A stretch of 64,000 nt of DNA. Source: Macrostomum hystrix. Taxonomy: Eukaryota > Platyhelminthes > Macrostomidae. The stretch covers positions 8,468,501 through 8,532,500 of the forward strand of contig CATNEN010000003.1 of the NCBI GenBank assembly GCA_950097015.1. Reading direction: 5' to 3'. Positions within the stretch are counted from its first letter, which is position 1; each line of letters opens with the position of its first letter. The notes under the pieces were generated by a model. The model was not told where the DNA came from. It saw only the letters and a program-made list of their open reading frames with translations, and did not search any database. The translations under genes were made by a program, and so were the position numbers. Of the stretch, positions 1 to 12,380 are shown piece by piece.

Positions 1-2917
1 TCTAACTGGTGATTTATACCTGTCTAACTGGTGATTTATGCCTGTCTAACTGGTGATTTATACCTGTCTAACTGGTGATTTATACCTGTCTAACTGGTGA
101 TTCATACCTGTCTAACTGGTGATTCATACCTGTCTAACTGGTGATTTATACCTGTCTAACTGGTGATTCATACCTGTCTAACTTGTGATTTATACCTGTC
201 TAACTGGTGATTTATACCTGTCTAACTTGTGATTTATACCTGTCTAACTGGTGATTTATACCTGTCTAACTGGTGATTCATACCTGTCTAACTTGTGATT
301 TATACCTGTCTAAATGGTGATTTATACCTGTCTAACTGGTGATTTATACCTGTCTAACTTGTGATTTATACCTGTCTAACTGGTGATTTATACCTGTCTA
401 ACTGGTGATTTATACTTGTCTAACTTGTGATTTATACCTGTCTAACTGGTGATTTATACTTGTCTAACTGGAGATTTATACCTGTCTAACTGGTGATTTA
501 TTCCTGTCTAACTGATGATTTATACCTGTCTAACTGGTGATTTATACCTGTCTAACTGGTGATTTATACCTGTCTAACTGGTGATTTATACCTGTCTAAC
601 TGGTGATTTATACTTGTCTAACTGGTGATTTATACCTGTCTAACTGGTGATTTATACCTGTCTAACTAATGATTTATACTTGTCTAACTGGTGATTTATA
701 CCTGTCTAACTGGTGATTTATACCTGTCTAACTGGTGATTTATACTTGTCTAACTGGTGATTTATACTTGTCTAACTTGTGATTTATACCTGTCTAACTG
801 GTGATTTATACCTGTCTAACTGGTGATTTATACCTGTCTAACTGGTGATTTATACCTGTCTAACTAATGATTTATAATTGTCTAACTGGTGATTTATACC
901 TGTCTAACTGGTGATTTATACCTGTCTAACTAATGATTTATACCTGTCTAACTAATGATTTATACCTGTCTAACTGGTGATTTATACCTGTCTAACACGT
1001 GATTTATACCTGTCTAACTGGTGATTTATTCCTGTCTAACTGGTGATTTATACCTGTCTAAATTGTGATTTATACCTGTCTAACTAATGATTTATACCTG
1101 TCTAACTTGTGGTTTATACCTGTCTAACTGGTGATTTATACCTGTCTAACACGTGATTTATACCTATCTAACTTGTGACTTATACCTGTCTAACTGGTGA
1201 TTTATTCTGGTCTAACTGGTGATTTATACCTGTCTAACTTGTGATTTATACCTGTCTAACTTGTGATTTATACCTGTCTAACTGGTGATTTATACCTGTC
1301 TAACTTGTGATTTATACCTGTCTAATTTGTGATTTATACCTGTCTAAATTGTGATTTATACCTGTCTAACTAATGATTTATACCTGTCTAACTTGTGATT
1401 TATACCTGTCTAACTGGTGATTTATACCTGTCTAACTTGTGATTTATACCTGTCTAACTTGTGATTTATACCTGTCTAACTTGTGATTTATACCTGTCTA
1501 ACTGGTGATTTATACCTGTCTAACACGTGATTTATACCTATCTAACTTGTGACTTATACCTGTCTAACTGGTGATTTATTCTGGTCTAACTGGTGATTTA
1601 TACCTGTCTAACTTGTGATTTATACCTGTCTAACACGTGATTTATACCTATCTAACTTGTGACTTATACCTGTCTAACTGGTGATTTATACCTGTCTAAC
1701 TTGTGATTTATACCTGTCTAACTTGTGATTTATACCTGTCTAACTTGTGATTTATACCTGTCTAACTGGTGATTTATACCTGTCTAACACGTGATTTATA
1801 CCTATCTAACTTGTGACTTATACCTGTCTAACTGGTGATTTATTCTGGTCTAACTGGTGATTTATACCTGTCTAACTTGTGATTTATACCTGTCTAACAC
1901 GTGAATTATACCTATCTAACTTGTGACTTATACCTGTCTAACTGGTGATTTATTCTGGTCTAATTTGTGATTTATACCTGTCTAACTTGTGATTTATACC
2001 TGTCTAACTTGTGATTTATACCTGTCTAACTGGTGATTTATACCTGTCTAACACGTGATTTATACCTATCTAACTTGTGACTTATACCTGTCTAACTGGT
2101 GATTTATTCTGGTCTAACTGGTGATTTATACCTGTCTAACTTGTGATTTATACCTGTCTAACTTGTGATTTATACCTGTCTAACTGGTGATTTATACCTG
2201 TCTAACTTGTGATTTATACCTGTCTAATTTGTGATTTATACCTGTCTAAATTGTGATTTATACCTGTCTAACTAATGATTTATACCTGTCTAACTTGTGA
2301 TTTATACCTGTCTAACTGGTGATTTATACCTGTCTAACTTGTGATTTATACCTGTCTAACTTGTGATTTATACCTGTCTAACTTGTGATTTATACCTGTC
2401 TAACTGGTGATTTATACCTGTCTAACACGTGATTTATACCTATCTAACTTGTGACTTATACCTGTCTAACTGGTGATTTATACCTGTCTAACTAATGATT
2501 TATACCTGTCTAACTTGTGATTTATACCTATCTAACTTGTGACTTATACCTGTCTAACTGGTGATTTATTCTGGTCTAACTGGTGATTTATACCTGTCTA
2601 ACTTGTGATTTATACCTGTCTAACTGGTGATTTATACCTGTCTAACTTGTGATTTATACCTGTCTAACTGGTGATTTATACCTGTCTAACTTGTGATTTA
2701 TACCTGTCTAATTTGTGATTTATACCCGTCTAACTGGTGATTTATACCTGTCTAACTGGTGATTTATACTTGTCTAACTTGTGATTTATACCTGTCTAAC
2801 TGGTGATTTATACCTGTCTAACTTGTGATTTATACCTGTCTAATTTGTGATTTATACCTGCCTAACAGGTGATTTATACCTGTCTAACTGGTGATTTATA
2901 CCTGTCTAACAGGTGAT
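1..2917. repeat. 22-bp minisatellite array, about 132 copies
   Basis: Tandem 22-bp units with core TCTAACTGGTGATTTATA run from the window edge to about 2917 and probably continue upstream. Units vary mainly at the dinucleotide after TCTAAC (GG, TT, AA or CA before TG). CA-type units create the palindrome CACGTG, near 1150, 1523, 1633, 1789, 1895, 2052 and 2424. A block of 41 units (902 bp) starting at 1201 recurs starting at 2103 with the same order of variant units, so the array has grown by segmental duplication. No gene is visible in it. Confidence 0.97.
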
Positions 2918-3055
2918 TAGCATATTTGTCTGTCTACATATGCTGCATAACAGTTTAGCAGGCAATTCTTCACTTGTCGAATAGGCTATTTCGCTCATGT
3001 ATATGAGCAATGTAATGAGCAATGTATATTATCCGCAGTCAAAGGCCGCTTCAAT

Positions 3056-5896
3056 TTATCCCTGGCGAGAAAGGCTAAGCGCCAACATAGCGGCGGAGCC
3101 AATCAGAAAAGCGGCAAAAGCCAGATGACCTCCGCCAGGTCCGACAAGCCGCACAGACTGTCCAAATTGACTGTCGGCCACCTCAGAATCAGCAGCAGTT
3201 GCCGAGTCATCCTCGGCGCGATGCCAGCCGATGCTGCGTTGGACGGCGTCTAGCCAGCGCTGATATTTTCGGAGCCTCTCGGCCTGCCCAGTCAGAGGAA
3301 AGAACTCGGTCACGCTGCTCTGGCGAACTGACGCCGTCATGTCGATGCCGCTGCCCCAAGCGGCTGCCACAGCGGCGCCCAAAGCGGTGGTTTCCGCCAT
3401 CTCGGGTCGAACTACGGTGACACCGGCTAGGTCCGCCTGCAGCTGCATCAGCAACCTGTTGGATGTCATGCCGCCGTCAACCTGTATGAATAGGTAGTTA
3501 CATGTATTTTTTCAATACATATCAGATGCGAAGGATAGCGACTTTCGCATCTGAAACAATTCCTCTATTTTAATTTTTATTCAAAACTCCACATCTCACC
3601 CACACAGATCTATGATATAACTCTTAAACGCACAAACAAATTAAGTCTCACCCTTCAATATAAACTACTTCTCAACCTACCATAAACTCTACTGCTTACA
3701 CAACACCATAACCTACCATAGACACAAACTTCTCACCCTCCCGTAGACATTACGTCTCAATATTCATAGACACTACTTCTCATACCTACCCTCACATAGG
3801 CACTACTACTCAACCTACCGTAGAAACTAGTTCTCGACCTACCATAGACACTACTTACTACTTCTCATGCTCCGGTAGACACTACTTATTACCCTCCCAT
3901 AAACACTTCACTACTCACACTACGATGACACTACTTCTCACCCTCCCATAGGCACCACTTCTCACCCTCCGACAGACACTACTTCTCAACCTACCATAGA
4001 CACTATACTTCTCACCTTACCATAGACACCACATCTTAGCCTCCCATAGACACTTCTCACACCCCAGTAGACGCTACTTCTAATACTCCAATTCCCGGAA
4101 AAATCGCACCTTAATCCTAGTGAGCTGGGAGCCGCATTCAGTCTCCATGCATTCGATAAGCTCTCGGCTCTGATAGCACACGGCTTCCAGAGTAGCTCTG
4201 CACAGGTGAGCTCGCCCAGTGGCTCCAGTCAGGCCCACAATGACACCGCGGGCATCGCTGCGCCAATACGGACAGTACAGGCCGTTGAATGCCGGTACAA
4301 AGTAGCAGCCGGCCGTGTCAGGAACCTGTCCGGCCAAAGCTTCAGTTTCAGCAGGACTGGAGACAATGCCGAGACTGTCGCGCAGCCATCTGACAGCAGT
4401 GCCAGCTACAGCCACACAGCCTTCTAAAGCGTACACAGGCGGAGCATCCGGGCCCAGCTGATAAGCTACAGTGGTGAGTAGGCCGGAATTGGATATGACG
4501 GGACTCAGGCCCGTATTGCACAGCATAAAACAGCCACTGCCGTACGTATTCTTGGCGTCGCCAGTTTCTAAGCAACCCTGGCCAACTAGGGCGGCCTGTT
4601 GATCACCCAGTACCCCAGTGATGGGAACGCCGACTAGGGGACAATCCTGCACTTTGATCTGACCGAAATGCTGAGCGCTGGATAGGACCTTCGGTAGAGC
4701 GGCCCGGTCAATGCCGAAGAATCGGCAAAGCCGGGAATCCCATTGGCAGGTAGCCAGGTCTAGTAGCATTGTTCGCGACGCATTGGTGACATCTGTGGCA
4801 TATTCGCCTGCGAATGATATTTGAGAAGTCCCGATATGAACTCTCGCATTATAAAAAAATCCCACATAGATGATTCCCCAAATAAAAATCCCAGAGAGAT
4901 TATTCCCAAATGAAATATTTCACAAAAAGTTTATTACCTAATTAAGAATCTCACAGAGGGATGATAAACCAATAAAAATCCCTTCGGAGGGATAATTCCC
5001 TAATTAAAAATCCCACAGACAGATAATTTCCCAATTGAAAATCCCACAGAAAGATGACTCCTTACCATAGACACCATAAATTAGAAATCCCACGCAGAGA
5101 CGACAATGCCCTAATTGAAAATCCCACAATATAATTCCCCAAATCTCACAGAGAGATGATTCGCAAATTAAAAATTACAAAGACACAATTACTGATTTTA
5201 AACTTGGTAACCAAAACTCGCTTAAAATATACAACTAGCGAAAAGTAAAGGAGACAGAAAAATCTAATATTGGGATATTTATCCCAACAAAACTGTAGCC
5301 AAGCCCTCACCAGTAAGCTTGTACAATAGCCAGGTATCCACAGTGCCCATCATCAAGTTGCCGCTAGCCTGCAGTTCCCTAGCCTTGGGCACATTGTCAA
5401 GCAGCCATCGCAGTTTCACAGCGGTGAAATAAGTAGTGATTGGTAATCCGCAGATCTGACGAAATTCCCCGGCTGTCCTGGATTTAGTCGAGTTAATCAG
5501 CCTATCCACTGTCTGTTCAGTTCTGGCGTCTAGCCAAAGAATAGCGGGATAAATAGGAAGGCCAGTTTGCTTATCCCAGGCTACAAGGGTCTCGCGCTGA
5601 TTGGCTATGCCGATGCAACCAATGCGGCTAGCCGGTATGTTCAATGCGTTGAGATTGGCCACCGCAGCTGATATGCATGCCAGCACTGTGTCAGCCAGCT
5701 GAATGGGATTTGCTTCGGCCCAGCCATTTCTGGGATAAATTATGTCCACCTCCTCTTGGTGATAGGTGATTAGGGCGCCGGTTGATGCGGAGAACACAAG
5801 GAAGCGTGAACTGCCGGTGCCCTGGTCTATGGAGCCAATGAGGACGGAGTCTTTGTCGGCCTGGAACAAAGAGTTGGACTGATACAAATTGAACAT
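3056..5896 (-). CDS. GK: Glycerol kinase with C-terminal membrane tail, three exons
   Basis: ATP-dependent phosphorylation of glycerol to glycerol-3-phosphate (FGGY kinase family). Coding exons are 5311-5896, 4110-4807 and 3056-3481. All have GT-AG borders, phases join (1, then 0), and together they give 569 residues, close to the usual 550 or so. Visible motifs are [12 protein letters not shown] (phosphate loop), [35 protein letters not shown] with the catalytic Asp, the FGGY signature around [12 protein letters not shown], and [18 protein letters not shown]. After the kinase fold comes an acidic linker, then a hydrophobic end ([18 protein letters not shown]). Animal GK isoforms with such an end are anchored at the mitochondrial outer membrane, so the same location is inferred. 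The start is the ATG at 5896. A splice acceptor just downstream (TTCCAG near 5845) leaves open a different first exon. Confidence 0.95.
3600..4079. repeat. Degenerate intronic tandem repeat in the GK gene
   Basis: Irregular repeats of about 24-28 bp built on CACTACTTCTCACCCTCCCA with ATAGA between copies. They fill most of the second GK intron (3482-4109). Copies are diverged in both length and sequence, so this is an older array than the others in the window. Confidence 0.75.
4862..5170. repeat. Degenerate intronic repeat in the first GK intron
   Basis: Scattered copies of AATCCCACAGAGAGATGATT, with CCC and AATTAAA spacers of variable length, fill the intron between GK exons 1 and 2. Spacing is about 30-40 bp with many indels. 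Confidence 0.65.
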
Positions 5897-5924
5897 TTTT
5901 AGCTGTAGGAAAAACAGTCAACTG

Positions 5925-6835
5925 GTCAGGGATAATTAGTCAACTAGTCAGGGATAATTAGTCAACTGTTTAGGGATAAGTAGTCAACTGGTCAGGGATA
6001 ATTAGTCAACTAGTCAGGGATAATTAGTCAACTGTTTAGGGATAAGTAGTCAACTGGTCAGGGATAATTAGTCAACTGGTCAGTGATAATTAGTCAACTA
6101 GTCAGGGATAATTAGTAAACTAGTCAGGGTAATTAGTCAACTGGTCAGGGATAATTAGTCAACTAGTCAGGGATAAGTAGTCAACTGTTTAGAGATAATT
6201 AGTCAACTGTTTAGAGATAATTAGTCAACTGTTTAGAGATAATTAGTCAACTGTTTAGAGATAATTAGTCAACTGTTTAGAGATAATTAGTCAACTGTTT
6301 AGAGATAATTAGTCAACTGTTTAGAGATAATTAGTCAACTGTTTAGAGATAATTAGTCAACTGTTTAGAGATAATTAGTCAACTGTTTAGAGATAATTAG
6401 TCAACTGTTTAGAGATAATTAGTCAACTGTTTAGAGATAATTAGTCAACTGTTTAGAGATAATTAGTCAACTGTTTAGAGATAATTAGTCAACTGTTTAG
6501 AGATAATTAGTCAACTGTTTAGAGATAATTAGTCAACTGTTTAGAGATAATTAGTCAACTGTTTAGAGATAATTAGTCAACTGTTTAGAGATAATTAGTC
6601 AACTGTTTAGAGATAATTAGTCAACTGTTTAGAGATAATTAGTCAACTGGCTAGGGATAATTAGTCAACTGTTTAGAGATAATTAGTCAACTGGCTAGGG
6701 ATAATTAGTCAACTGTTTAGAGATAATTAGTCAACTGGCTAGGGATAATTAGTCAACTGGTCAGGGATAATTAGTCAATGGGTCAGGGAAAATTAGTCAA
6801 CTGGTGTGGGATATTTTTCAATAGGAAGGGATAAT
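5925..6835. repeat. 22-bp minisatellite upstream of GK, about 41 copies
   Basis: Units with core ATTAGTCAACTGTTTAGAGA and variants TAGTCAACTGGTCAGGGATA start about 30 bp upstream of the GK start codon. They therefore cover the expected promoter or 5' UTR region. The block 6180-6640 is almost perfectly homogeneous. The flanks (5925-6180 and 6640-6835) carry the GGTCAGGG and GGCTAGGG variants. Confidence 0.96.
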
Positions 6836-7118
6836 TGATCAACTAGTTGAAGAATAATTTTTCGAATGTCGGATAATTTAACAATTTGGGGAACAACTTA
6901 CAGACTATGGTAATAATCGGCCAGCAAAGAGGGGATAATTTTGCGAGTGAGGATTATTTGTCAAAAGGTACAGGCAATCTCGCCACACTTGGGGGCTGTC
7001 CCTGTGTCTAAAGCATAAAAAGAAAATAATAAAGTAGCCAACAAAATGTTTAACAATCTTCTTTGCAAATAGAAAATGCGAAAAGTTCATATTTCCAGTC
7101 TTAAAAAAATAGAAAGAA

Positions 7119-7124
7119 TTTATT
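7119..7124 (-). promoter_or_regulatory. Candidate polyadenylation signal AATAAA of MTERF3
   Basis: AATAAA on the minus strand, about 40 bases past the MTERF3 stop codon, in an AT-rich context. No other signal lies nearer to the stop. Confidence 0.5.
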
Positions 7125-7163
7125 AAGCTGAATTTTCACAATCAGCAAGCAGCAACATGGCTA

Positions 7164-8615
7164 TTAAATGGTCTTTAAGAAGGCCCTATACCTATCCGGA
7201 GAGCAGTTAGCAACCCGATTGCAGAACTCCGCATCCGAGCCGCACACAGTCTGGGTCAGTGAGGTGTACAGAGGCAATTGGGGATCGAACTGAGCTCGAC
7301 CAAGTTCCGCGAGAAATTTTAAACGAGCCGAAACTCGACTCGGCTGTTTGACAAGCGCAATAGGATTAGCCGCAACTAGATCGGCTGGCAGTTTGTACAG
7401 TCCGGTTAATAGGGCGTAGTTTCTGTATAGATTGGACAGCTGGCACACCTAGGATTGATTTGAAATCAGTGTATAGAGATAAACAGCCGCAGCCAATCAG
7501 AGGAGCTCCCTAAGGTGGGGGTGAGTAGCAGAGCGGTTTAATGCGTTCGCCTCTCGCACCAAGGTCCTAGGCTCGATTCCAAGGCGAGGCCACATTTATT
7601 TGGGGTGCAGCCGCAATGAGAATGCTTAAGGGGCTTGTGCAATTTACGACCTCGAGGACCAACCTTCAAGGCACAGTGAACAAGAATGTACACTGCCAGA
7701 CGATGAGAAAGTCAGGGCAGATGTACACACCTGTGTGAGTGTGTGCCTATTGAGTGAGTGTATATTTATTGTATACAGTTAGGTGAACTGAAGCACTAAT
7801 AGATATAGTGTCTTTCCCAAGTGGCTCTGGCTCATCTAATCACTACTCACCATGACCGGTGGATGCAGCAGCACCATTTTCCTAGTTGTAGTCAACCCCA
7901 GCTGCAAGCCTTTAACCAGGCAAGTCCTAACAGAGCTTAACTCTTTCATAGGAAACGTGAACACCTTCGGGCACTCGGTGGACGCTGAAATCAGCTGCGC
8001 ATTGTCGAATTCGTACAGTCGCTGCAGTCGACTAAGTCGAGAATCCACCGCCTCGGGCGACATCGATAGCACTGTCGGCTGGCGACTGAACAGTTCAGGA
8101 GCTCTTACAAAACCGGCGCGTTTGAAATAGGACAACCGGTCATTCAGAGCCGACAATGGCGTCACCAACAAACTGGGGAACACGCTGATAATCTCCGCCG
8201 TGTCCCTGGGCAGACAGCCGAATTCCATCAGTAGTTTTAGGCGAGGCTTTACATCGGCATCGAAATCCAACGACAAAAGAGTAGCGCTAGCGTTGGGACA
8301 TTTCTCAGCCCTGCTCAGATCAACACCAATGGACATGAGGCGAGACAGGATAGGCGAGATATTGGCCAGGTCGGCTAAAGTTTGGACCCGACTCGAAGGA
8401 GTTGCGTGAGATTGGGAAACGATTTTGGTTAGCGAGGAGACAGCTGCTGTTGCCGCTTCTGCTGCCTTTGACAGAGACCCATCGGGCGGGCTGTCAACCA
8501 CCGCGCTTGGATGATGATCAACTTCAGAAGTAGATAAACTGGCAGCGATGATTGAACGGCCGCATCCGCTGCCAGCTAGTTGCTGCAAGCAGCGTCGAGT
8601 GAATGTCCCTAGATA
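7164..8615 (-). CDS. MTERF3: Mitochondrial transcription termination factor 3 (mTERF family), 5' exon missing
   Basis: A mitochondrial helical-repeat nucleic-acid-binding protein. In animals MTERF3 acts in mitochondrial transcription and ribosome assembly. Two exons are clear, 7851-8615 and 7164-7448, both phase 0 at the shared junction (ATG/GTGAGT donor, CTAG/GTG acceptor), giving 349 residues. The family-defining LMSIGVDLSRAEKCPNA, LDFDADVKPRLKLLMEFG and C-terminal FLAELGRAQFDPQLPLYTSL match MTERF3 best. The helix-turn-helix mTERF repeats lie between. The exon opens at an acceptor (TTTTCCAG before 8615) with no ATG, so a first exon with the mitochondrial targeting peptide must lie upstream. 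I did not find it. It may lie beyond the 30-bp array. Confidence 0.9.
7516..7770 (+). mobile_element. tRNA-derived SINE (family 1), 3'-truncated, in the MTERF3 intron
   Basis: Head has a box A-like GTAGCAGAGCGGTTTAATG and box B-like GGCTCGATTCC, followed by the shared body (GGGCTTGTGCAATTTACG, CAAGGCACAGTGA, GTACACACCTGTGTGAGTG). It lacks the final segment and ATT tail seen in the copies at 18856 and 50986. It lies antisense to MTERF3. Confidence 0.85.
7776..7836 (-). mobile_element. Fragment of a second SINE family (core and tail)
   Basis: On the minus strand it reads CTTGGGAAAGACACTATAT and then GTGCTTCAGTTCACC. This is the same core-tail module found at 16783, 20425, 56383 and 58360. It abuts the family-1 SINE. 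Confidence 0.55.
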
Positions 8616-8689
8616 CTGGAAAATGGGAATATTATTTTTAATTCTTCATTCTAAATTGGCTAAATACATATCTGATAATCTGGGACGCT

Positions 8690-10487
8690 AAGTAGTTAAT
8701 CCAGAGGATCTGGAAAATTGACGTTAATCCTAAGGATCTAAAAAGTTGACTAGTTAATCCGGAGGATCTGGAAGGTTGGCTAGTTAATCCTGAGGATCTA
8801 GGAGGTTGGCTAGTTAATCCTGAGGATCTAGGAGGTTGGCTAGTTAATCCTGAGGATCTAGGAGGTTGGCTAGTTAATCCTGAGGATCTAGGAGGTTGGC
8901 TAGTTAATCCTGAGGATCTAGGAGGTTGGCTAGTTAATCCTGAGGATCTAGGAGGTTGGCTAGTTAATCCTGAGGATCTAGAAGGTTGGCTAGTTAATCC
9001 TGAGGATCTAGGAGGTTGGCTAGTTAATCCTGAGGATCTAGAAGGTTGGCTAGTTAATCCTGAGGATCTAGAAGGTTGGCTAGTTAATCCTGAGGATCTA
9101 GGAGGTTGGCTAGTTAATCCTAAGGATCTAAGAGGTTGGCTAGTTAATCCTGAGGATCTAGGAGGTTGGCTAGTTAATCCTGAGGATCTAAGAGGTTGGC
9201 TAGTTAATCCTGAGGATCTAGGAGGTTGGCTAGTTAATCCTGAGGATCTGGAAGTTGGCTAGTTAATCCTGAGGATCTAGAAGGTTGGCTAGTTAATCCT
9301 AAGGATCTAGGAGGTTGGCTAGTTAATCCTGAGGATCTAGGAGGTTGGCTAGTTAATCCTGAGGATCTAGAAGGTTGGCTAGTTAATCCTAAGGATCTAG
9401 GAGGTTGACTAGTTAATCCTAAGGATCTAGGAGGTTGGCTAGTTAATCCTGAGGATCTAGGAGGTTGGCTAGTTAATCCTGAGGATCTAGGAGGTTGGCT
9501 AGTTAATCCTGAGGATCTAGGAGGTTGGCTAGTTAATCCGGAGGATCTGGAAGGTTGGCTAGTTAATCCTGAGGATCTAGGAGGTTGGCTAGTTAATCCT
9601 GAGGATCTAGGAGGTTGGCTAGTTAATCCTGAGGATCTAGGAGGTTGGCTAGTTAATCCTGAGGATCTAGGAGGTTGGCTAGTTAATCCTGAGGATCTAG
9701 GAGGTTGGCTAGTTAATCCTGAGGATCTAGGAGGTTGGCTAGTTAATCCTGAGGATCTAGAAGGTTGGCTAGTTAATCCTGAGGATCTAGGAGGTTGGCT
9801 AGTTAATCCTGAGGATCTAGAAGGTTGGCTAGTTAATCCTGAGGATCTAGAAGGTTGGCTAGTTAATCCTGAGGATCTAGGAGGTTGGCTAGTTAATCCT
9901 AAGGATCTAAGAGGTTGGCTAGTTAATCCTGAGGATCTAGGAGGTTGGCTAGTTAATCCTGAGGATCTAAGAGGTTGGCTAGTTAATCCTGAGGATCTAG
10001 GAGGTTGGCTAGTTAATCCTGAGGATCTGGAAGTTGGCTAGTTAATCCTGAGGATCTAGAAGGTTGGCTAGTTAATCCTAAGGATCTAGGAGGTTGGCTA
10101 GTTAATCCTGAGGATCTAGGAGGTTGGCTAGTTAATCCTGAGGATCTAGAAGGTTGGCTAGTTAATCCTAAGGATCTAGGAGGTTGACTAGTTAATCCTA
10201 AGGATCTAGGAGGTTGGCTAGTTAATCCTGAGGATCTAGGAGATTGGCTAGTTAATCCTGAGGATCTAGGAGGTTGGCTAGTTAATCCTGAGGATCTAGG
10301 AGGTTGGCTAGTTAATCCTGAGGATCTAGGAGGTTGGCTAGTTAATCCTGAGGATCTAGGTGGTTGGCTAGTTAATCCTGAGGATCTAGGAGGTTGGCTA
10401 GTTAATCCTGAGGATCTAGGAGGTTAGCTAGTTAATCCTGAGGATCTGGAAGTTGGCTAGTTAATCCTGAGGATCTAGAAGGTTGGC
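8690..10487. repeat. 30-bp minisatellite array, about 60 copies
   Basis: Units with cores GGTTGGCTAGTTAATCC and GAGGATCTAGGA are nearly identical along the array. A one-base-short unit (GATCTGGAAGTTGG) occurs at 9241, 10020 and 10440. The neighbours of the first two match, so a block of 26 units (779 bp) is duplicated. The array lies upstream of the recovered MTERF3 exons. Confidence 0.97.
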
Positions 10488-10977
10488 TTAATTTTAAATT
10501 GTTTCACTAATTTTGATGTCTTTTATTTTTATCTAGAATAGTTTTCAGTCTAAAATAGCCTTGTTGCGCAACTTTTTTTTAAATATTAGAAAAGCCAGCA
10601 TTTAAAGCAGAAGATTTTTGTGCGGTTGAGAACAAGCATATAGCCCGCAATCAGCACAATTTTCTGTAACTCTTGTTATTAATAGACTTTATTCTAGGCA
10701 TAAGCACTCAGAAAATAGCTAACAAAAACTAAAGTATTAGAATCTCAGTTATACAAAACAAATGATGCCAGAAAAACTACATAATAGATGCCGTTGTGAG
10801 TTGATGAGCAATGAGCAATTTGTGAGTCTATTTCAGGACACGTAGCTAGAACCCTTAGAAAAAAAACTGGTAGAACGGGCCTTATAGGCAAGGGATAAAA
10901 ATAAATGTATAATGGTTTACCAACAAAAATAACTAAATCCTCATTTTAAAATGCTAAATAGATACGAATTTTGCTCT

Positions 10978-11055
10978 CCGTCCCTACTAGGCTGAGATTC
11001 GAACTCCGAACCCTCAGTGATCAGAAGTCCAACGCCATACCGATTGAGATATAAA
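10978..11055 (-). mobile_element. tRNA-like relic, probably a SINE head
   Basis: The minus strand reads a box A-like ATATCTCAATCGGTATGG and a box B-like GAGTTCGAATCTC at tRNA spacing. The anticodon stem is mismatched (TTGGA against TCACT) around CTTCTGA, so a functional tRNA is unlikely. A decayed tRNA-Arg-like SINE head or pseudogene fits better. Confidence 0.5.
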
Positions 11056-11784
11056 ACCTATTAATTTAGAAATACCTTCAACTTTGAATTGTAAATTTTA
11101 CTTCTAACAGGTTTGAATTAACCATTTGTTAGAAACAACACTTTGTAAATGTTTAAGTGCTTTGTAAATTACAAAAAAATAATAATTAAAAACTTTTTAC
11201 TGACATAATTTGAATTTGTAAAAAATGAATAAAAGCTATTTTACTGGCTTTTCATTAGTTCTAAAAATTGACTGGCTACAATATTTCAAGCACTAAATTA
11301 GCACGACAACAAATTTCGAGGATCTGGGGCAGATAGTAGCGCAATATAAGCACTTTAATGTTTATTGAATCATCACGCACTAGAATAAACATTAATGCTT
11401 GTGATAAACGCACAGTAGCAAAATTTAAATACAACTGAAAAGCAACCAAGGCAAAATAGGTAAAAAAAGAAATATAAGATTTATGAAATATACTTAAACA
11501 GTTATTAAACTGTTATTATGTCAAAACCAGTTATCTGCACTAGTTCTATGCCCAGAAAATGACTGGTGAAATTCGACGCAAAATTAAATAAAAGTAGATT
11601 TAAAACCCTCAGGCACTACTTCCAGTATCATCATGCTTAAGTAGTAAGCCACGCAAAACAATCAAGTTATATAAGACAAACGGCAGTCATATGATAGATT
11701 TATTTAACTAGGAATGTAATTCAACCTCTAGACAAACAAAATGAACTTTATCGTCTTCATTTAAGTACTTCAAAACGATATCAG

Positions 11785-11965
11785 CTGGGATTTTGAATGT
11801 GAAAAGCTCAATCTGGTGGATTTGGGATGTGGAAATATTAATTCATGGGATTAAGGATGTGGAAATCTCCATCCGTAGGATTTAGAATGTAGAAAGCTTA
11901 ATACATCGGGATTTTGGGATGTGGAAAAATCAATCTGTTGGATTTGAGAAATCTGTTTTAGAGGA
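11785..11965. repeat. Short degenerate repeat, about five copies of 35-40 bp
   Basis: Copies share GGGATTTTGAATGTGAAAAG and a segment like CTCAATCTGGTGGATT, with substitutions and small indels. Confidence 0.6.
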
Positions 11966-12095
11966 ATTGAAGCTGGATGATTATGAGGAAAAAATGTTAA
12001 TATAAAAACCATACAGATATTTGATTATTTTTAAGAAATACATATAGACCAAAAGCTATTTAAAACTTTGACTGCTAATGCAGCAATAAGGATTA

Positions 12096-12380
12096 TCAGG
12101 CTTTGCAACGCGTCAAAGATAACAATCTTTCAGGATGAAAGAATTCAATATGCTCCAGTAGAATGCACAATTCCGTTGTTAGACACCTGGAGCACACTGG
12201 GCATCTATACAGAACGCAGCGCAGTCGATGCTGCAGTTCAGAGTGTCCAGTGGACAAATGCATTCTGAGAGTGTCGGGCACTAAAGTCATAAAAGTGCAA
12301 GCTGGACAGCGTAGGACATGAATTAGGCCATCATTTGCCTGCTGCTGCTGTAGCCCCTGATGCTGATTTTCTGGATCAGC
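12096..12380 (-). CDS. Terminal exon of a C2H2 zinc-finger protein (partial)
   Basis: An acceptor (AAATTTTCAG) at 12381 opens a phase-0 frame of 94 residues ending in TGA at 12096. It starts with a Gln-rich stretch (GLQQQQ). Then come two C2H2-type fingers: CPACTFMTLVPDTLRMHLST followed by GH, and YRCPVCSRCLTTEL followed by LLEHIEFFH. Both have Cys-x2-Cys and two His at finger spacing, though the linkers are not of the TGEKP type. The upstream exons should lie beyond 12420 on the minus strand and were not recognised. Nuclear or nucleic-acid binding is inferred from the fingers only. Confidence 0.72.
   Translation of the reverse strand, partial: ADPENQHQGLQQQQANDGLIHVLRCPACTFMTLVPDTLRMHLSTGHSELQHRLRCVLYRCPVCSRCLTTELCILLEHIEFFHPERLLSLTRCKA

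Larger units (their letters stand above)
10488..12095. other. AT-rich stretch with no supported gene
   Basis: No convincing coding exon was seen on either strand. It contains a tRNA-like relic (10978-11055) and a short degenerate repeat (11785-11965), annotated separately. The rest is unique AT-rich sequence. Confidence 0.5.
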
